Of a stretch of 64,000 bases of DNA, positions 8,343 through 18,786 are shown piece after piece. Origin of the DNA: Paroceanicella profunda. GTDB taxonomy: Bacteria > Pseudomonadota > Alphaproteobacteria > Rhodobacterales > Rhodobacteraceae. The DNA is taken from NCBI RefSeq assembly GCF_005887635.2, contig NZ_CP040818.1, forward strand, positions 3,688,501-3,752,500, written 5' to 3'. Under the pieces are notes generated by a model. The model had not been told where the DNA came from. It saw nothing but the letters and a program-made list of their open reading frames with translations, and searched no databases. Every line of letters starts with the position of its first letter. Positions within the stretch are counted from its first letter, which is position 1. A program made the position numbers and the translations under genes.

Positions 8343-8520
8343 GGGGCCGGGAGCAGCACCCGCCGGGAAGGGTTGCCAGACCGGCCCCGGAGCGGGCATT
8401 CTCGCGGCCGCCCACCCCCGGGCCACCATTCACGGGCCGCCGGCACCGCGCCGCGCACCCCCTTCCGGAAGACCGCCGCGCGCGCCCCGCCCGGCAGCTT
8501 CCCCTGAGGAGTATCGGGCC

Positions 8521-9390
8521 ATGACGCCGATCAGCTATGTGGACGTGTTCAGCGCGCGGCCGTTTCTCGGCAATCCGGTCGCCGTGGTGCTGGACGGCAC
8601 CGGGCTGGACAGCGCCCGGATGCAGGCGATTGCCCGCTGGACCAACCTGTCGGAGACCACCTTCTGCCTGCCTCCGGAGGCCCCGGAGGCCGATTACCGG
8701 CTGCGCATCTTCACCCCGTCCTGCGAGCTGCCCTTCGCCGGGCACCCCACCCTGGGCTCCGCCCATGCCCTGCTCCAGGCCGGGCGTGTGCGCCCGCGCG
8801 ACGGGGTTCTGGTCCAGGAATGCGCCGTGGGGCTGGTGCGTCTCACGGTGACGCAGGGCGATGCGCGGCGGAGCCTTGCCTTCGACCTGCCTCCGGCCCG
8901 GCACCAGCCCCTCACCGACGCCGAGATCGCGGAGGCGGAGGCCTGTCTCGGGGCGCCCCTGCTGCGCGGGCCCTGGCCGGAGATCGTGGATGTCGGCCCG
9001 CGATGGGTCGTGGCGGAACTGGCCGACGCCGCCAGCCTGCTCGGGCTTGAGCCGCAGTTCCAGCGGCTCGCGGCGCTGGAGCGCCAGCTCGGCGCGACGG
9101 GATTCACCCTCTACGCGCGCCACCCCGAGGGTGCCGCGGCCGAGATCGAGGTCCGCTCCTTCGCCCCCTCCGGCGGCGTGGAGGAAGACCCGGTCTGCGG
9201 CAGCGGCAACGGCAGTGTGGCGGCCTTCCGGCTGGCGCAGGGCCGCATTTCGCCGGACCACGTCTATCTCGCCACACAAGGCAGCCGCATGGGCCGCGAC
9301 GGGCAGATCCGCGTGACGCTGGAGAACGGCCAGGTGCGCATCGGCGGGGATTGCGTGTCCACCGTCATCGGCACCCTCAACCTCGGCTGA
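8521..9390 (+). CDS. PhzF-family isomerase/epimerase
   Basis: A 289-residue protein of the PhzF / diaminopimelate-epimerase fold. It shows the family start YVDVFSARPFLGNPVAVV, a catalytic Glu at residue 45 (NLSETTF), the ELPFAGHPTLGSA turn and a second-half signature EEDPVCGSGNGSVAAF. In phenazine biosynthesis PhzF isomerises dihydrohydroxyanthranilate, but most genomic homologues stand alone with unknown substrates, and no other phenazine genes are near. A GAGGAG site precedes the ATG. The gene follows the LysR gene by 178 bp on the same strand and is followed by a long repeat-bearing spacer. Confidence 0.9.
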   Translation: MTPISYVDVFSARPFLGNPVAVVLDGTGLDSARMQAIARWTNLSETTFCLPPEAPEADYRLRIFTPSCELPFAGHPTLGSAHALLQAGRVRPRDGVLVQECAVGLVRLTVTQGDARRSLAFDLPPARHQPLTDAEIAEAEACLGAPLLRGPWPEIVDVGPRWVVAELADAASLLGLEPQFQRLAALERQLGATGFTLYARHPEGAAAEIEVRSFAPSGGVEEDPVCGSGNGSVAAFRLAQGRISPDHVYLATQGSRMGRDGQIRVTLENGQVRIGGDCVSTVIGTLNLG

Positions 9391-10003
9391 CCTTCGGGGG
9401 GCCTTCTCGGCCGGTCACGCCGGCGGGGCGGCCCGTCGCCACGGCCCTCGCCCACGCCTGTCGCGTGACCGATGTCATGACCGCGCGGCGCCGGTCTCCC
9501 CGGCATGTCCCGGGAACGGCGCGTGCCCGGGGGAGCCTGCCCGCGCCTGTCGCGTGACCGGCGTCCTGACACCGCGATGCCTGTTTCACAGGGCAGATCC
9601 TGGGAGCCGGGGAGCCGCCGACACGGCCTCGCCAGCATTCCGTCGCGTGTCCGCGGTCCTCCCCCGCGCTCCGGCTGTTCCTCGCGAACCCCTCCCGTCA
9701 GGCCATGCGCACGGGAGCCCGCCGACGTCGCCCTGGCCCGCACCGGTCGTGTGTCCACTGTCATGTCACCCCGGCCTCCGCGGCCCGTCGGCTCACGCGC
9801 GCGGAAGGCCGGCGGAGACGGCGCGCCTGACCCGTCCGGGCCGGGCGGGAGCGCAGAGCTGCAGCCCGCGGGCCTTGCCAGCCCCCCGCGTTCCCGCCCC
9901 CGGCCGGGCTTGTCTCCGGCGCGCGATCCCTGCACTCTGGGCGGGAACGGCCCTCCCCCGGCACGCCGGGAAGCCGCACGGCCCCGCAGTCATTGGAGCA
10001 CAC
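9391..10003. repeat. Intergenic spacer with four degenerate repeat copies
   Basis: No gene is supported in these 613 bp. A roughly 25-bp element of the form cYgtcgcgtgWccg-N-gtc recurs at about 9458, 9546, 9640 and 9743, spaced 88-103 bp, each preceded by a GGCC-CGCC-rich stretch. The copies are clearly related but diverged. Confidence 0.55.
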
Positions 10004-10627
10004 ATGTACACGCCTTCCGCCTTCGCCGTTGACGACCGGAACGAGATCTTCGCCGCCCTGCGCGCCGTGCCGCTGGCCAGCTACATCACCGCCCACGCCG
10101 ACGGCCCGCAATGCACCGCGCTGCCGCTGTTCCTGGAGGCGGAGGAGGGCGAGACGGGCGTGCTCTACGGTCATTTCGCCCGGGCCAACCCGCACTGGCG
10201 CGCGGAGGTGCTGGGCGACGCGCTGGTGGTCTTCCAGGGCCCGGACGCCTACGTGAGCCCGGGCTGGTATGCCACCAAGCGGGAGACCGGGAAGGTGGTG
10301 CCCACCTGGAACTACGCGGCGGTGCATGTGCACGGCACGCCGGAGTATTTCGACGATCCGGAGCGGCTGCGCTCGGTGGTCTCGCGCCTCACCGACAGGC
10401 ACGAGGCCGGGCGGCCGGCACCCTGGGGCCTGGGCGACGCACCGGCGGATTTCGTGACCAGCCACCTGCGCGGCATCGTCGGGCTGCGCCTGCCGATCTC
10501 GCGCATCGAGGGCAAGCGCAAGATGAGCCAGAACCGCTCCGAGGCCGATCGCCGGGGCGTGGCCGCGGGCCTCTCCGCAAGCCCGCGGGAAACGGACAGG
10601 ATCGTGGCCGGCATGATCCCGGACTAG
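10004..10627 (+). CDS. FMN-binding negative regulator, PaiB-like
   Basis: A 207-residue protein of the PaiB family, a split-barrel flavin-binding fold. Recognised segments are MYTPSAFAVDDRNEI at the start, a GVLYGHFARANPHWR strand-turn, VSPGWYATKRETGKVVPTWNY in the centre and IEGKRKMSQNRSEADRRGV at the end. Homologues in Bacillus repress sporulation and protease genes, and others bind FMN or heme; here only the fold is supported. The ATG at 10004 follows TTGGAGCACAC. It stands alone between two gene-free spacers. Confidence 0.88.
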   Translation: MYTPSAFAVDDRNEIFAALRAVPLASYITAHADGPQCTALPLFLEAEEGETGVLYGHFARANPHWRAEVLGDALVVFQGPDAYVSPGWYATKRETGKVVPTWNYAAVHVHGTPEYFDDPERLRSVVSRLTDRHEAGRPAPWGLGDAPADFVTSHLRGIVGLRLPISRIEGKRKMSQNRSEADRRGVAAGLSASPRETDRIVAGMIPD

Positions 10628-11115
10628 GCGCGCCGCCGCCCCCCTTGCGAAGGCGGGACTGCCTGCGCCCCCGGGCGGAAGCGACCGTCGTCCCGGGAAG
10701 CGGGTCGGTCTCTCCCCGCGCTCACGCGGCGGGCAGAGGGGCTCTCACCGTCCCTCGGGGCGCGGCTCCCCGGAGCGCGGCAGCCGCAGGCGCTGTTCTC
10801 CGGGTTCGGCGTTCTCCGCCCCCCCCGCTCAGACAGGGCGACCGGCATTCTCCCGAGTGACTGCCCCCTCTGGCGCGAGAGGCAAGCCGCCCTTCCGGAG
10901 GCGGGAGCCCCGGGTGGGTCGCCTGGCGGCGCGGCTCCCGGCCGGCGTGACGCCCGGGGACGGCGCCGGCCCTCTCCGGGCCTTGTCCCGTGGCGGGGGA
11001 CGCCGCGAGCACCTGGCAAGTGACATCACCCGGCCCTTGGGGGGCCGGCCCCCCAAGGGCCGTCGCGGCAGGCGGCGTGGACCCTCCGGCGCGGCCCCTG
11101 CCCCGCCGCCGGCCC
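10628..11115. other. Gene-free GC-rich spacer
   Basis: These 488 bp between PaiB-like and phosphoribosyltransferase genes hold no supported gene. The one clear structure is the 32-bp palindrome at 11031-11062. Confidence 0.5.
11031..11062. terminator. Perfect 32-bp palindrome, possible terminator
   Basis: Perfect self-complementary DNA: 16-bp arms beginning CGGCCCTTGGGGGG around a CCGG centre, 54 bp past the stop of the phosphoribosyltransferase gene on the minus strand. There is no T-run, so it may be a factor-dependent stop, an mRNA 3' stabiliser or a protein site. Confidence 0.45.
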
Positions 11116-11739
11116 TCAGCTTCCGGGAATCGGCTCCCAGGCCCCGTCCGGGCCCGGCGCGAACTGCGGGATATGCGCGAGGGAGACCAGCAGCCCGGCA
11201 TCGGGGCCCAGCATCGTGCGCCAGTCCTGCGCCTCGGTGAGGATCACCCCGGCGCCGACCACGTTGCCGCCTGCCCGGCGCACCAGGTCCAGCGCCGCCT
11301 TCAGGCTGCCGCCGGAGGCCACCACGTCGTCGACCACCACCACGCGCCGGCCGGCGACGAGCGGGATTGCCTCGCGGTCCAGCAGCAGGCGCTGCTCGCC
11401 CTTCGAGGTGATCGAGGTGAGCTTCTGCTCCAGCGCGTCGGCAAGGTGCAGCTTGGGCGATTTCTGCAGCACCACGTACTGGTCCAGCCCCAGCGACCGG
11501 GTGGTCTCGATCGCCACGGGAATGCCCAGCGTGGCCGGGCCCACGATGATCTCCGGTTCCAGCGGCGCGATCTTGCGGGCCAGTTCGCGGCCCGCGTGCT
11601 CACCGAAACGCACCCCGAGATCGATCACCATCATCAGCGAGATGGCGAAATCCGGAGTGATCGGAACGATGGGCAGGTCCAGTGCGAAACCGGCCACGTC
11701 CACCGACCATGTCTGCCGCCGTGCGGGCTGCTCGTCCAT
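11116..11739 (-). CDS. PRPP-binding phosphoribosyltransferase (paralogue 1)
   Basis: A 207-residue type I phosphoribosyltransferase. The PRPP-binding loop VVVVDDVVASGGS sits near residue 135, and an APRT-like core precedes it (IIVGPATLGIPVAIE, then LDQYVVLQKSPKLHLADAL). That last segment differs from typical adenine enzymes, so the base is uncertain. It joins a nucleobase-like acceptor to ribose-5-phosphate in the cytosol. The ATG at 11739 is chosen because GAGGACTGAGGAC lies just before it. It is the last gene of the ECF transporter operon (48 bp after EcfT) and about half identical to the paralogue at 15015-15671, suggesting it traps the imported compound as a nucleotide. Confidence 0.88.
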   Translation of the reverse strand: MDEQPARRQTWSVDVAGFALDLPIVPITPDFAISLMMVIDLGVRFGEHAGRELARKIAPLEPEIIVGPATLGIPVAIETTRSLGLDQYVVLQKSPKLHLADALEQKLTSITSKGEQRLLLDREAIPLVAGRRVVVVDDVVASGGSLKAALDLVRRAGGNVVGAGVILTEAQDWRTMLGPDAGLLVSLAHIPQFAPGPDGAWEPIPGS

Positions 11740-11787
11740 GTCCTCAGTCCTCTTCATGCAATGCGTTTCGGGGGGTGTGAGGCCCTG

Positions 11788-12431
11788 TCACCCGGGCCAT
11801 TTCATCCTCGGCTCCACCATCAGGCCCACCTCGCGCCATGTGGTGCGCTTGCGGCCCAGGTCGAAGCCGTAGAGCGACAGCGAGAAGGAGATCGCGTAGG
11901 CGGTGCGGATGGCCTGCACCAGCAGCGGCACCCCGCGCGCCAGCGCGAAGCGCAGCTTGCGCAGGAAGCCCACGTCGTCGATCTCCATGCCGCGGGCGCG
12001 CTGGGCGTCGGCGATGCGCTCGAACTCGTCGCGCAGCATCGGGATGATGCCGAAGGTGAGCGAGAACACCAGCGTCACCACCGGGGGCAGGCGCGCCGCG
12101 CTGCAGGCCGCGAGAATAGCGCCGGGCGTGCTGGTCTCCATCACGAAGTAGAAGGCAGCGGTGGTCGACACCAGCCGTGCCGCCATGCGCGTCGCGGTGC
12201 CGGCCGCGTCGCCGAGGTCCATGCCCTGCGCCAGCAGGTTCACCAGCCAGCTCACGATCACCATGCCGGTGAGCAGCGCGGCGCCCTTGAGGTAGCCCCC
12301 CAGCCGCGGCACCCGCGCCAGCCACAGCCCGGCCACGCACAGCAGCGCGAACGGCAGGCTCCAGTGCCAGTGCGGCAGCAGCCAGGCCCCCCCGGTGAGC
12401 ACGAAGGCAATGGCCAGCTTCACGAAGAAGT

Positions 12432-12453
<22 letters not shown>
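11788..12453 (-). CDS. ECF transporter transmembrane T component
   Basis: A 221-residue membrane protein of the EcfT/CbiQ family: several N-terminal hydrophobic helices (NFFVKLAIAFVLTGGAW; ALLTGMVIVSWLVNLLAQG) followed by the long amphipathic coupling helices. The family's Ala-Arg-Gly signature is present as ADAQRARGMEI, the site that contacts the ATPase grooves. A second RKLRFALARGVPLL segment fits the other coupling helix. Its start lies inside the 3' end of the ATPase gene, a 22-bp overlap, so translation is coupled. It pairs with the S component at 13987 and the fused ATPase at 12432. Confidence 0.88.
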
Positions 12454-13976
<1,523 letters not shown>

Positions 13977-13986
13977 GTCCGTCCGA

Positions 13987-14559
13987 TCAGAAGCGCTTGA
14001 AGCCGGCCGGGTGGGCGCTGGCGAGGATCTTCTGCGCCGGCACCACCAGCAGCGGCGTTCCGATCAGCATCGGGACGATGTCGGACAGGCCGAGGTAGCC
14101 CACCGCCCACCAGAACGGGAAGATGCCGAGGAAGGCGAGGCTGGCCGAGACCGCCACCACCATCACCAGCCCGACCACGAGGCAGACCAGCGCGATGCGC
14201 AGCAGCGCGTTGCGATCGACGCTCGTGCGGCCCGGCACGAACATCAGCCCCGGAACCAGCCCGGTGAGCCCGACCATGATGCCGTCGACCAGCAGCGAAT
14301 GCGCCGGGATGAAGGTGCCCGCGAACAGCGACCACACGATGGTGCCGAGATAGCCGCAGATGAAGCCCGAGCGCCAGCCGAGCAGGATGCCCACCAGCGG
14401 CGGCAGGAAGGCGAAGATCCGCCACTGGATGACGCCGGGAACGAGCTGGATCGGGTTGGCATAGGCCCAGAGCACCCCCGTGGCCGCCGCGGCGACGATG
14501 GAGAGCACGAGCGGGAAGAGGGTGGTGCCGCTGTCGGGGGAGGATGTGGTGCTTGTCAT
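13987..14559 (-). CDS. Probable ECF transporter substrate-binding S component
   Basis: A 190-residue hydrophobic protein with five or six membrane segments (FPLVLSIVAAAATGVLWAY; RIFAFLPPLVGILLGW; GTIVWSLFAGTF; ALVCLVVGLVMVVAVSA; ending in a cytoplasmic tail AGFKRF). The size, topology, a Gly-rich LTGLVPGLMF loop and its position directly before the fused ATPase identify it as the specificity subunit. The sequence does not match a vitamin-specific S family that I can name. The ATG at 14559 follows CAGGGAAACC. The upstream spacer carries a 23-bp tandem repeat, and the phosphoribosyltransferase genes flanking the operon hint at a nucleobase-like substrate. Confidence 0.75.
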   Translation of the reverse strand: MTSTTSSPDSGTTLFPLVLSIVAAAATGVLWAYANPIQLVPGVIQWRIFAFLPPLVGILLGWRSGFICGYLGTIVWSLFAGTFIPAHSLLVDGIMVGLTGLVPGLMFVPGRTSVDRNALLRIALVCLVVGLVMVVAVSASLAFLGIFPFWWAVGYLGLSDIVPMLIGTPLLVVPAQKILASAHPAGFKRF

Positions 14560-14685
14560 GGTCGGTTTCCCTGTTGGTGTGATGGACTGGCCGACGTTGC
14601 GGCCGCGACCCGGGCCCTTGCGGCGACGGATCGAAGGCGTGGTCTGTCCGCGGCCGGGCCTCCTCCCCAGGACCCCGGTGCCGCG

Positions 14686-15010
14686 GCGAAGGCGTGTCGC
14701 GTCGCGCTGCAAGGGCGCGTCGCGTCCCGCCGCGAAGACTGGTCGCGTTCCACCGCGAAGACTGGTCGCGTTCCGCGACGGGCCTGCGCCACCTTCGGCG
14801 ACGCGGGCATGTCGCGCCCGGCAACGCAGGCGTGTCGCGCATCGCGCCGCAGGCGCGTCAGCCAACCCGCCGCAGGCGCGTCAGGCAACCCGGCGAGAGG
14901 CGGCCCGCATCGCGAGAGGCGGGCGCGCCGAACGTCACGCCGCGGACGCGCCAGGCACCCTGGCGCAGGCATGTCGCGTCCCGCGGCGCCGGGGCGTCGC
15001 GGAGCGCCTC
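14686..15010. repeat. Degenerate 23-bp tandem repeat, about 14 units
   Basis: About 14 head-to-tail units of roughly 23 bp related to gcaggcgtgtcgcgtcccgcc fill the spacer between phosphoribosyltransferase 2 and the S component. Several neighbouring units are near-identical (14732-14777; 14849-14894); others slip by two bases. The period is not a multiple of three and no gene covers it. Confidence 0.85.
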
Positions 15011-15014
15011 GTCG

Positions 15015-15671
15015 TCAGCCCGTGCGCAGGGCACGCCGTTCCGGCGCCACCGGGGCGAGGCTGTCCGGGTCGGGACGGGCCACGCCGCCCTCGATCCGGA
15101 AATGCGGGATCTGCCCGAGACTGCGCACGAGGGCCGCGTCCGGCCCCATCGCCTCGCGCCAGGACTGGCCCTCGGTGAGGATCGACAGCGCGGCCAGCAC
15201 CTCTGCGCCGGCCCGGCGCACCAGGCGCATCGAGGCGGCCATGCTGGCGCCGGTGGCGATTACGTCATCGACCACCACCACCCGCCGCCCCTGCAGGCGG
15301 GCGATCTGCCGGCGGTCCAGCAGCAGCTTCTGGGGCATGTTGGTGGTGATCGAGCGAACCGGCTCGACCAGCGCGTCGGCAAGGTGGAACTTCGGCGATT
15401 TCTGCAGGATGACATACTGGTCGAGGCCCAGATGCCGCGACACTTCCATGGCCACGGGAATGCCCAGCGTGGCCGAGCCCACGACGATGTCCGGCCGGAG
15501 CGGCGCGCAGAGCGCCGCGATCTCGCGCCCGACCATCTCGCCGAAGCGCAGTCCCATGTCGATGACCATCAGCAGCGCGATCGCGCGCTGGTCGTCCAAC
15601 TCCAGCACCGGGAGGTCGATCCGGTGCCCGGCCACGCTCACCGTGTATGTCTCCGGCGCGATCTGGCGCAT
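15015..15671 (-). CDS. PRPP-binding phosphoribosyltransferase (paralogue 2)
   Basis: A 218-residue paralogue of the enzyme at 11116-11739 with the same order of motifs: VVGSATLGIPVAME, LDQYVILQKSPKFHLADAL and the PRPP loop VVVVDDVIATGAS. Its Gly-Ala-Ser ending of that loop differs slightly from the partner's Gly-Gly-Ser. The ATG at 15671 has GGAG 8 bp upstream. It is the gene nearest the divergent LysR regulator, with an inverted repeat between, and it precedes the ECF operon by 455 bp of repeats. It may be co-transcribed with the operon or separated from it by the repeats. The acceptor base is unknown. Confidence 0.88.
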   Translation of the reverse strand: MRQIAPETYTVSVAGHRIDLPVLELDDQRAIALLMVIDMGLRFGEMVGREIAALCAPLRPDIVVGSATLGIPVAMEVSRHLGLDQYVILQKSPKFHLADALVEPVRSITTNMPQKLLLDRRQIARLQGRRVVVVDDVIATGASMAASMRLVRRAGAEVLAALSILTEGQSWREAMGPDAALVRSLGQIPHFRIEGGVARPDPDSLAPVAPERRALRTG

Positions 15672-15759
15672 TCCGTCTCCTGCATCACCGGCCCCCGGCC
15701 TGGCGCGCCGGGGAGCCTCACCCGTTTGCCCCGGTCGCGCGCGGGCTGCAAACGTCAAG

Positions 15760-15780
15760 AATCCAACACGGTGTTGAATT
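15760..15780. promoter_or_regulatory. Inverted repeat, candidate LysR operator
   Basis: CAACAC-G-GTGTTG with AAT/ATT extensions, one mismatch in 10 bp of each arm, in the 165-bp gap between divergent phosphoribosyltransferase 2 and LysR genes. It stands in an AT-rich pocket (poly-T follows) within GC-rich DNA, a likely shared promoter. Confidence 0.65.
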
Positions 15781-15836
15781 TTTTTCACCCCTGTCCGAAG
15801 CTGGCACCTCTCCTGCCGTCCAGCCCCGGAGCGCCG

Positions 15837-16754
15837 ATGAAACGCGTGCTTTTCTCCCGATTTACCAACTACCTGGACGAGATTGTCCGGCTGGGCTCGA
15901 TTCGCCGGGCGGCGGAGAAACTGCATGTCTCGCCCTCCGCGATCGACAAGCAGCTGCTGCGCGCGGAGCAGGAAATGGGCGTGGCCCTGTTCGAGCGTCA
16001 CCCGCGCGGCGTCAGGCTCACCTCCGCCGGCGAGCTGCTGATGTACCGGGTGCGCAACTGGCAGAAGGACCTGCGGCTGATCGGCATCGAGATCGAGGAA
16101 CTGCGCGGCCTGCGGCGGGGCGAGGTGCGCATCGCGGCCGCGCAGGAGGCCGTGTTCGGGCTGCTGCCCCAGGCACTGGCCGCCTTCGCGCGCGAGAGCC
16201 CGCAGATCACGCTGAAGGTGAGCGTGGGGGAGTCCGAGCGGGTGCGGCAGATGGTGATCGACGGCCAGGCCGACTTCGGCCTCACCTTCAGCCCGCGGCC
16301 GCTGCCCGGCGTGGCCGTGGCGCGCGACATCGGCTTCCAGCCCTACGCGCTGATGCCGGATGACGGGTCCGGGCGGCGCAGCACCACGCTGGAGCGTTTC
16401 TTCTCCCGCCCCAGCATCGTGCCGGACGCGAGCAGCCACCTGCGCGACATGCTCGACATCGCCGCGGCGCGCGCGGGGCTGTCGATCACGCCCGCGCTCA
16501 CCTCCAACAGTCCGGAGCTGATGCGCGAGCTGGTGCGCGAGGGCTGCGGCCACGGGATGATCGCGCTGTGCCCCGCCGCGGCGGGGCCGCCGGGGCCGGG
16601 CATCGTCGCCCTGCCCTTCCGCGCCGGAGTGCTGCCGGCGCTGACCCTGTCGCTGATCACCTCGCACGATACCGCGGCCTCCGTGGCCGCGGTGCTCGCC
16701 AAGCAGCATTTCGAGCTGTTCCTCGATGCGCTGCGCGAGCGCGCGGCGCCCTGA
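15837..16754 (+). CDS. LysR-family regulator of the ECF/PRTase locus
   Basis: A 305-residue LysR protein: winged helix-turn-helix in residues 1-65 (RLGSIRRAAEKLHVSPSAIDKQLLRAEQ, broken here as helix 2-turn-recognition helix), linker helix to about 90, and an effector domain with GEVRIAAAQEAVFGLLP and ITLKVSVGESERVRQMVIDG. The chosen ATG is at 15837. It is divergent from phosphoribosyltransferase 2 and the ECF operon, with a good inverted repeat between, so it most likely controls uptake and salvage of the transported compound. The Ile-Asp-Lys in the recognition helix is typical of a LysR subgroup found beside nucleobase-type genes, but I cannot verify that here. Confidence 0.9.
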   Translation: MKRVLFSRFTNYLDEIVRLGSIRRAAEKLHVSPSAIDKQLLRAEQEMGVALFERHPRGVRLTSAGELLMYRVRNWQKDLRLIGIEIEELRGLRRGEVRIAAAQEAVFGLLPQALAAFARESPQITLKVSVGESERVRQMVIDGQADFGLTFSPRPLPGVAVARDIGFQPYALMPDDGSGRRSTTLERFFSRPSIVPDASSHLRDMLDIAAARAGLSITPALTSNSPELMRELVREGCGHGMIALCPAAAGPPGPGIVALPFRAGVLPALTLSLITSHDTAASVAAVLAKQHFELFLDALRERAAP

Positions 16755-17370
16755 ACCGCCCCGCCCGATGGCCAGCCCCGGTGCGGCGAATTCCACGGCT
16801 CCGCGGCCCAGTCCGACCGCGGCGCGTGAGCCGGGCGGATCGCCCTGGCAGGGTCGCGGACAATGCATGTGACACCGGCCGGTGCCGACACATCAGCCCG
16901 AAACGCACCAGCCCTGACTGGCGTCGGGACCCGCCCCACCCGCCGCGCAGAGCGCCAGAAGCCCGGCGGCCGCACCGGCCTGACACGAAACCGGAGCCCG
17001 CGTGCCCCGTGGGCCCGGCACGAATCCGGAGCCGGCCTGCCCCGCGGGCCCGGCGCGGGGGCCGGACCTGACGCGCCACGCGAGCCGCGCATTGGGGGGC
17101 CGGACGTGACGTGCCGCATGGGCCGGGCACGGAGGCCGGGCCTGACGAGGCTCACCGGCCGGGAACGGCGTTCTGTTCAGATCCGCTGCACCACCGGGCC
17201 CCGCCATGCCGGAAGGCCTGGCAGGTCAACCGGGCGGGCACATGTGCCGGGCCTGAAGCCCGGCGCATCCCGTCACCCCGGGCGCCGCCGTATCGGCAGC
17301 CCCGTGGAGCGCCCGGCATCGCACCCGGAACCGCCGTTGCGACGGTGGCCCGGCGTCCGCAACGCGTGCG
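16755..17370. repeat. Gene-free spacer with degenerate GC-rich repeats
   Basis: These 616 bp between the LysR gene and the convergent aminopeptidase hold no supported gene. From about 16975 to 17165 a diverged unit containing gggccggRcctgacg and gggcccggcacg recurs several times at irregular 25-50 bp spacing. Confidence 0.45.
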
Positions 17371-18609
17371 TCACTCTGCCCATTCGCCCTTGCGGAACAC
17401 CGGAACCCGGGTGCCATCGGCGGTGATGCCGTCGATGTCGGTCTCCGGCCCGCCGATCATCCAGTCCACATGGATCATGCTGGCGTTGCCGCCCCGCGCG
17501 GCAATCTCCTCCTGCGAGAGGGTGGCGCCGTTCAGGAAGCACTTGGAATAGCACTGGCCCAGCGCGATGTGGCAGGAGGCGTTCTCGTCGAACAGGGTGT
17601 TGTAGAACAGCAGCCCGGAGGCGGAGATCGGCGAGGAATGCGGCACGAGTGCCACCTCCCCCAGCCGGCGCGCGCCCTCGTCGGTGTCCAGCAGCTTCAG
17701 CAGCACCGCCTCGCCCCGGCTGGCGCGGGCCTCGGTGATGCGCCCGCCCTCGAAGCGCACCTCGATGCCCTCGATCAGGCTGCCCTGGTGCGAGAGCGGC
17801 TTGGTGGCGCGCACGACGCCCTCCACCCGGGCGGCATGGGGCGTGGTGAACACCTCCTCGGTGGGGATGTTGGGATTGCAGACCACGCCGTTGCGCGCCT
17901 CGGACGCGCCGCCGTGCCACTCATGCCCGTCGGCGAGCCCGACGGTGAGGTCCGCCCCCGCGCCGGTGTAGTGGAGGGCGGCGAAGCGCTGGCCGTTGAG
18001 CCACTGCGTGCGGGTGCGCAGGGCGGCATTGTGCGCCTGCCAGGCGGCCACCGGGTCTCCTTCCGTCACGCGCGATGCGGCGAAGATCGCGGCGGTGAGC
18101 TTCGCGACGGCCTCCGCTTCCGGCAGGTCCGGGAACATCCGCCCGGCCCAGGCCGCGCCGGGATAGGAGGCGATGGTCCAGTTGATGTCGAAATTGGCGA
18201 TCTTCTCCAGGGCCGGGCGGTAGGCGATGGAATTCGCCTTGCCGGCGCGCGAGACCTTGTCCTGGTCCTCCTCGGAGAGCAGCATCGGGTCATCCCCCAC
18301 GATGGCCATGCGCGCGGCGCCGGCGTCATAGGCCCGGGCCATGCCCTCGTAGAGCCAGTCCGCCGCGCGGTCGAAGCTCGCGTCCGAGGCATTGCGGTAG
18401 CGCGCCAGGGTGAGGTCCCCGTCGGAGAAGATCGGCGTCACCAGCCCGGCACCGGCGCGGTAGGCGGCCGCGGCCACCCGGCGCACCAGCGGCAATGCCT
18501 CGATCGGGGCGGTCAGGATCAGGTCCTGCCCGGGTTGCAGGTTCAGCCCCACTTTCACGGCGACCTCCGCAAGACGGTCGAGGTGCTGGGGGTCGATCGG
18601 GTCAGTCAT
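17371..18609 (-). CDS. M29-family (thermophilic type) aminopeptidase
   Basis: A 412-residue cytosolic metallo-aminopeptidase of family M29. It shows the family start LDRLAEVAVKVGLNLQPGQ and, in the C-terminal catalytic half, the expected dimetal ligands: Glu in SLIEGIEV, Glu in LGEVALV, His in CHIALGQ, and the HVDWMIG pair near the end. A Tyr in the LLFYNTLFDENAS segment matches the family's catalytic region. It removes N-terminal residues from peptides using two metal ions. The ATG at 18609 is preferred over the frame's extra 19 codons because the domain starts there. A 42-copy heptamer array lies 178 bp upstream of the start, in its probable promoter region. Confidence 0.93.
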   Translation of the reverse strand: MTDPIDPQHLDRLAEVAVKVGLNLQPGQDLILTAPIEALPLVRRVAAAAYRAGAGLVTPIFSDGDLTLARYRNASDASFDRAADWLYEGMARAYDAGAARMAIVGDDPMLLSEEDQDKVSRAGKANSIAYRPALEKIANFDINWTIASYPGAAWAGRMFPDLPEAEAVAKLTAAIFAASRVTEGDPVAAWQAHNAALRTRTQWLNGQRFAALHYTGAGADLTVGLADGHEWHGGASEARNGVVCNPNIPTEEVFTTPHAARVEGVVRATKPLSHQGSLIEGIEVRFEGGRITEARASRGEAVLLKLLDTDEGARRLGEVALVPHSSPISASGLLFYNTLFDENASCHIALGQCYSKCFLNGATLSQEEIAARGGNASMIHVDWMIGGPETDIDGITADGTRVPVFRKGEWAE

Positions 18610-18786
18610 GGGAGCCTCTCTCGCTGTTGGCCGGCGGAGGTTCGATGAAGGCCGCGCCAAGGTCAAGGCCGGGCGGGCCTGCGGCTCCCCCCCGGGTGCC
18701 GGACGGACCGCCGTCGCCGGCCAGGCGCCGCCCGTCCTTGTGTCCCTGTTCCTGAACCCGGAGCGCGGTCCCTGTCGCTGCGCCTT

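Noticed and set aside
8521..9390. Part of a phenazine biosynthesis cluster
   Set aside because: PhzF-like proteins are common alone; no phzA/B/D/E/G-like gene is nearby.
14686..15010. CRISPR array
   Set aside because: Units are 23 bp head-to-tail with no spacers and are too degenerate; there are no cas genes.
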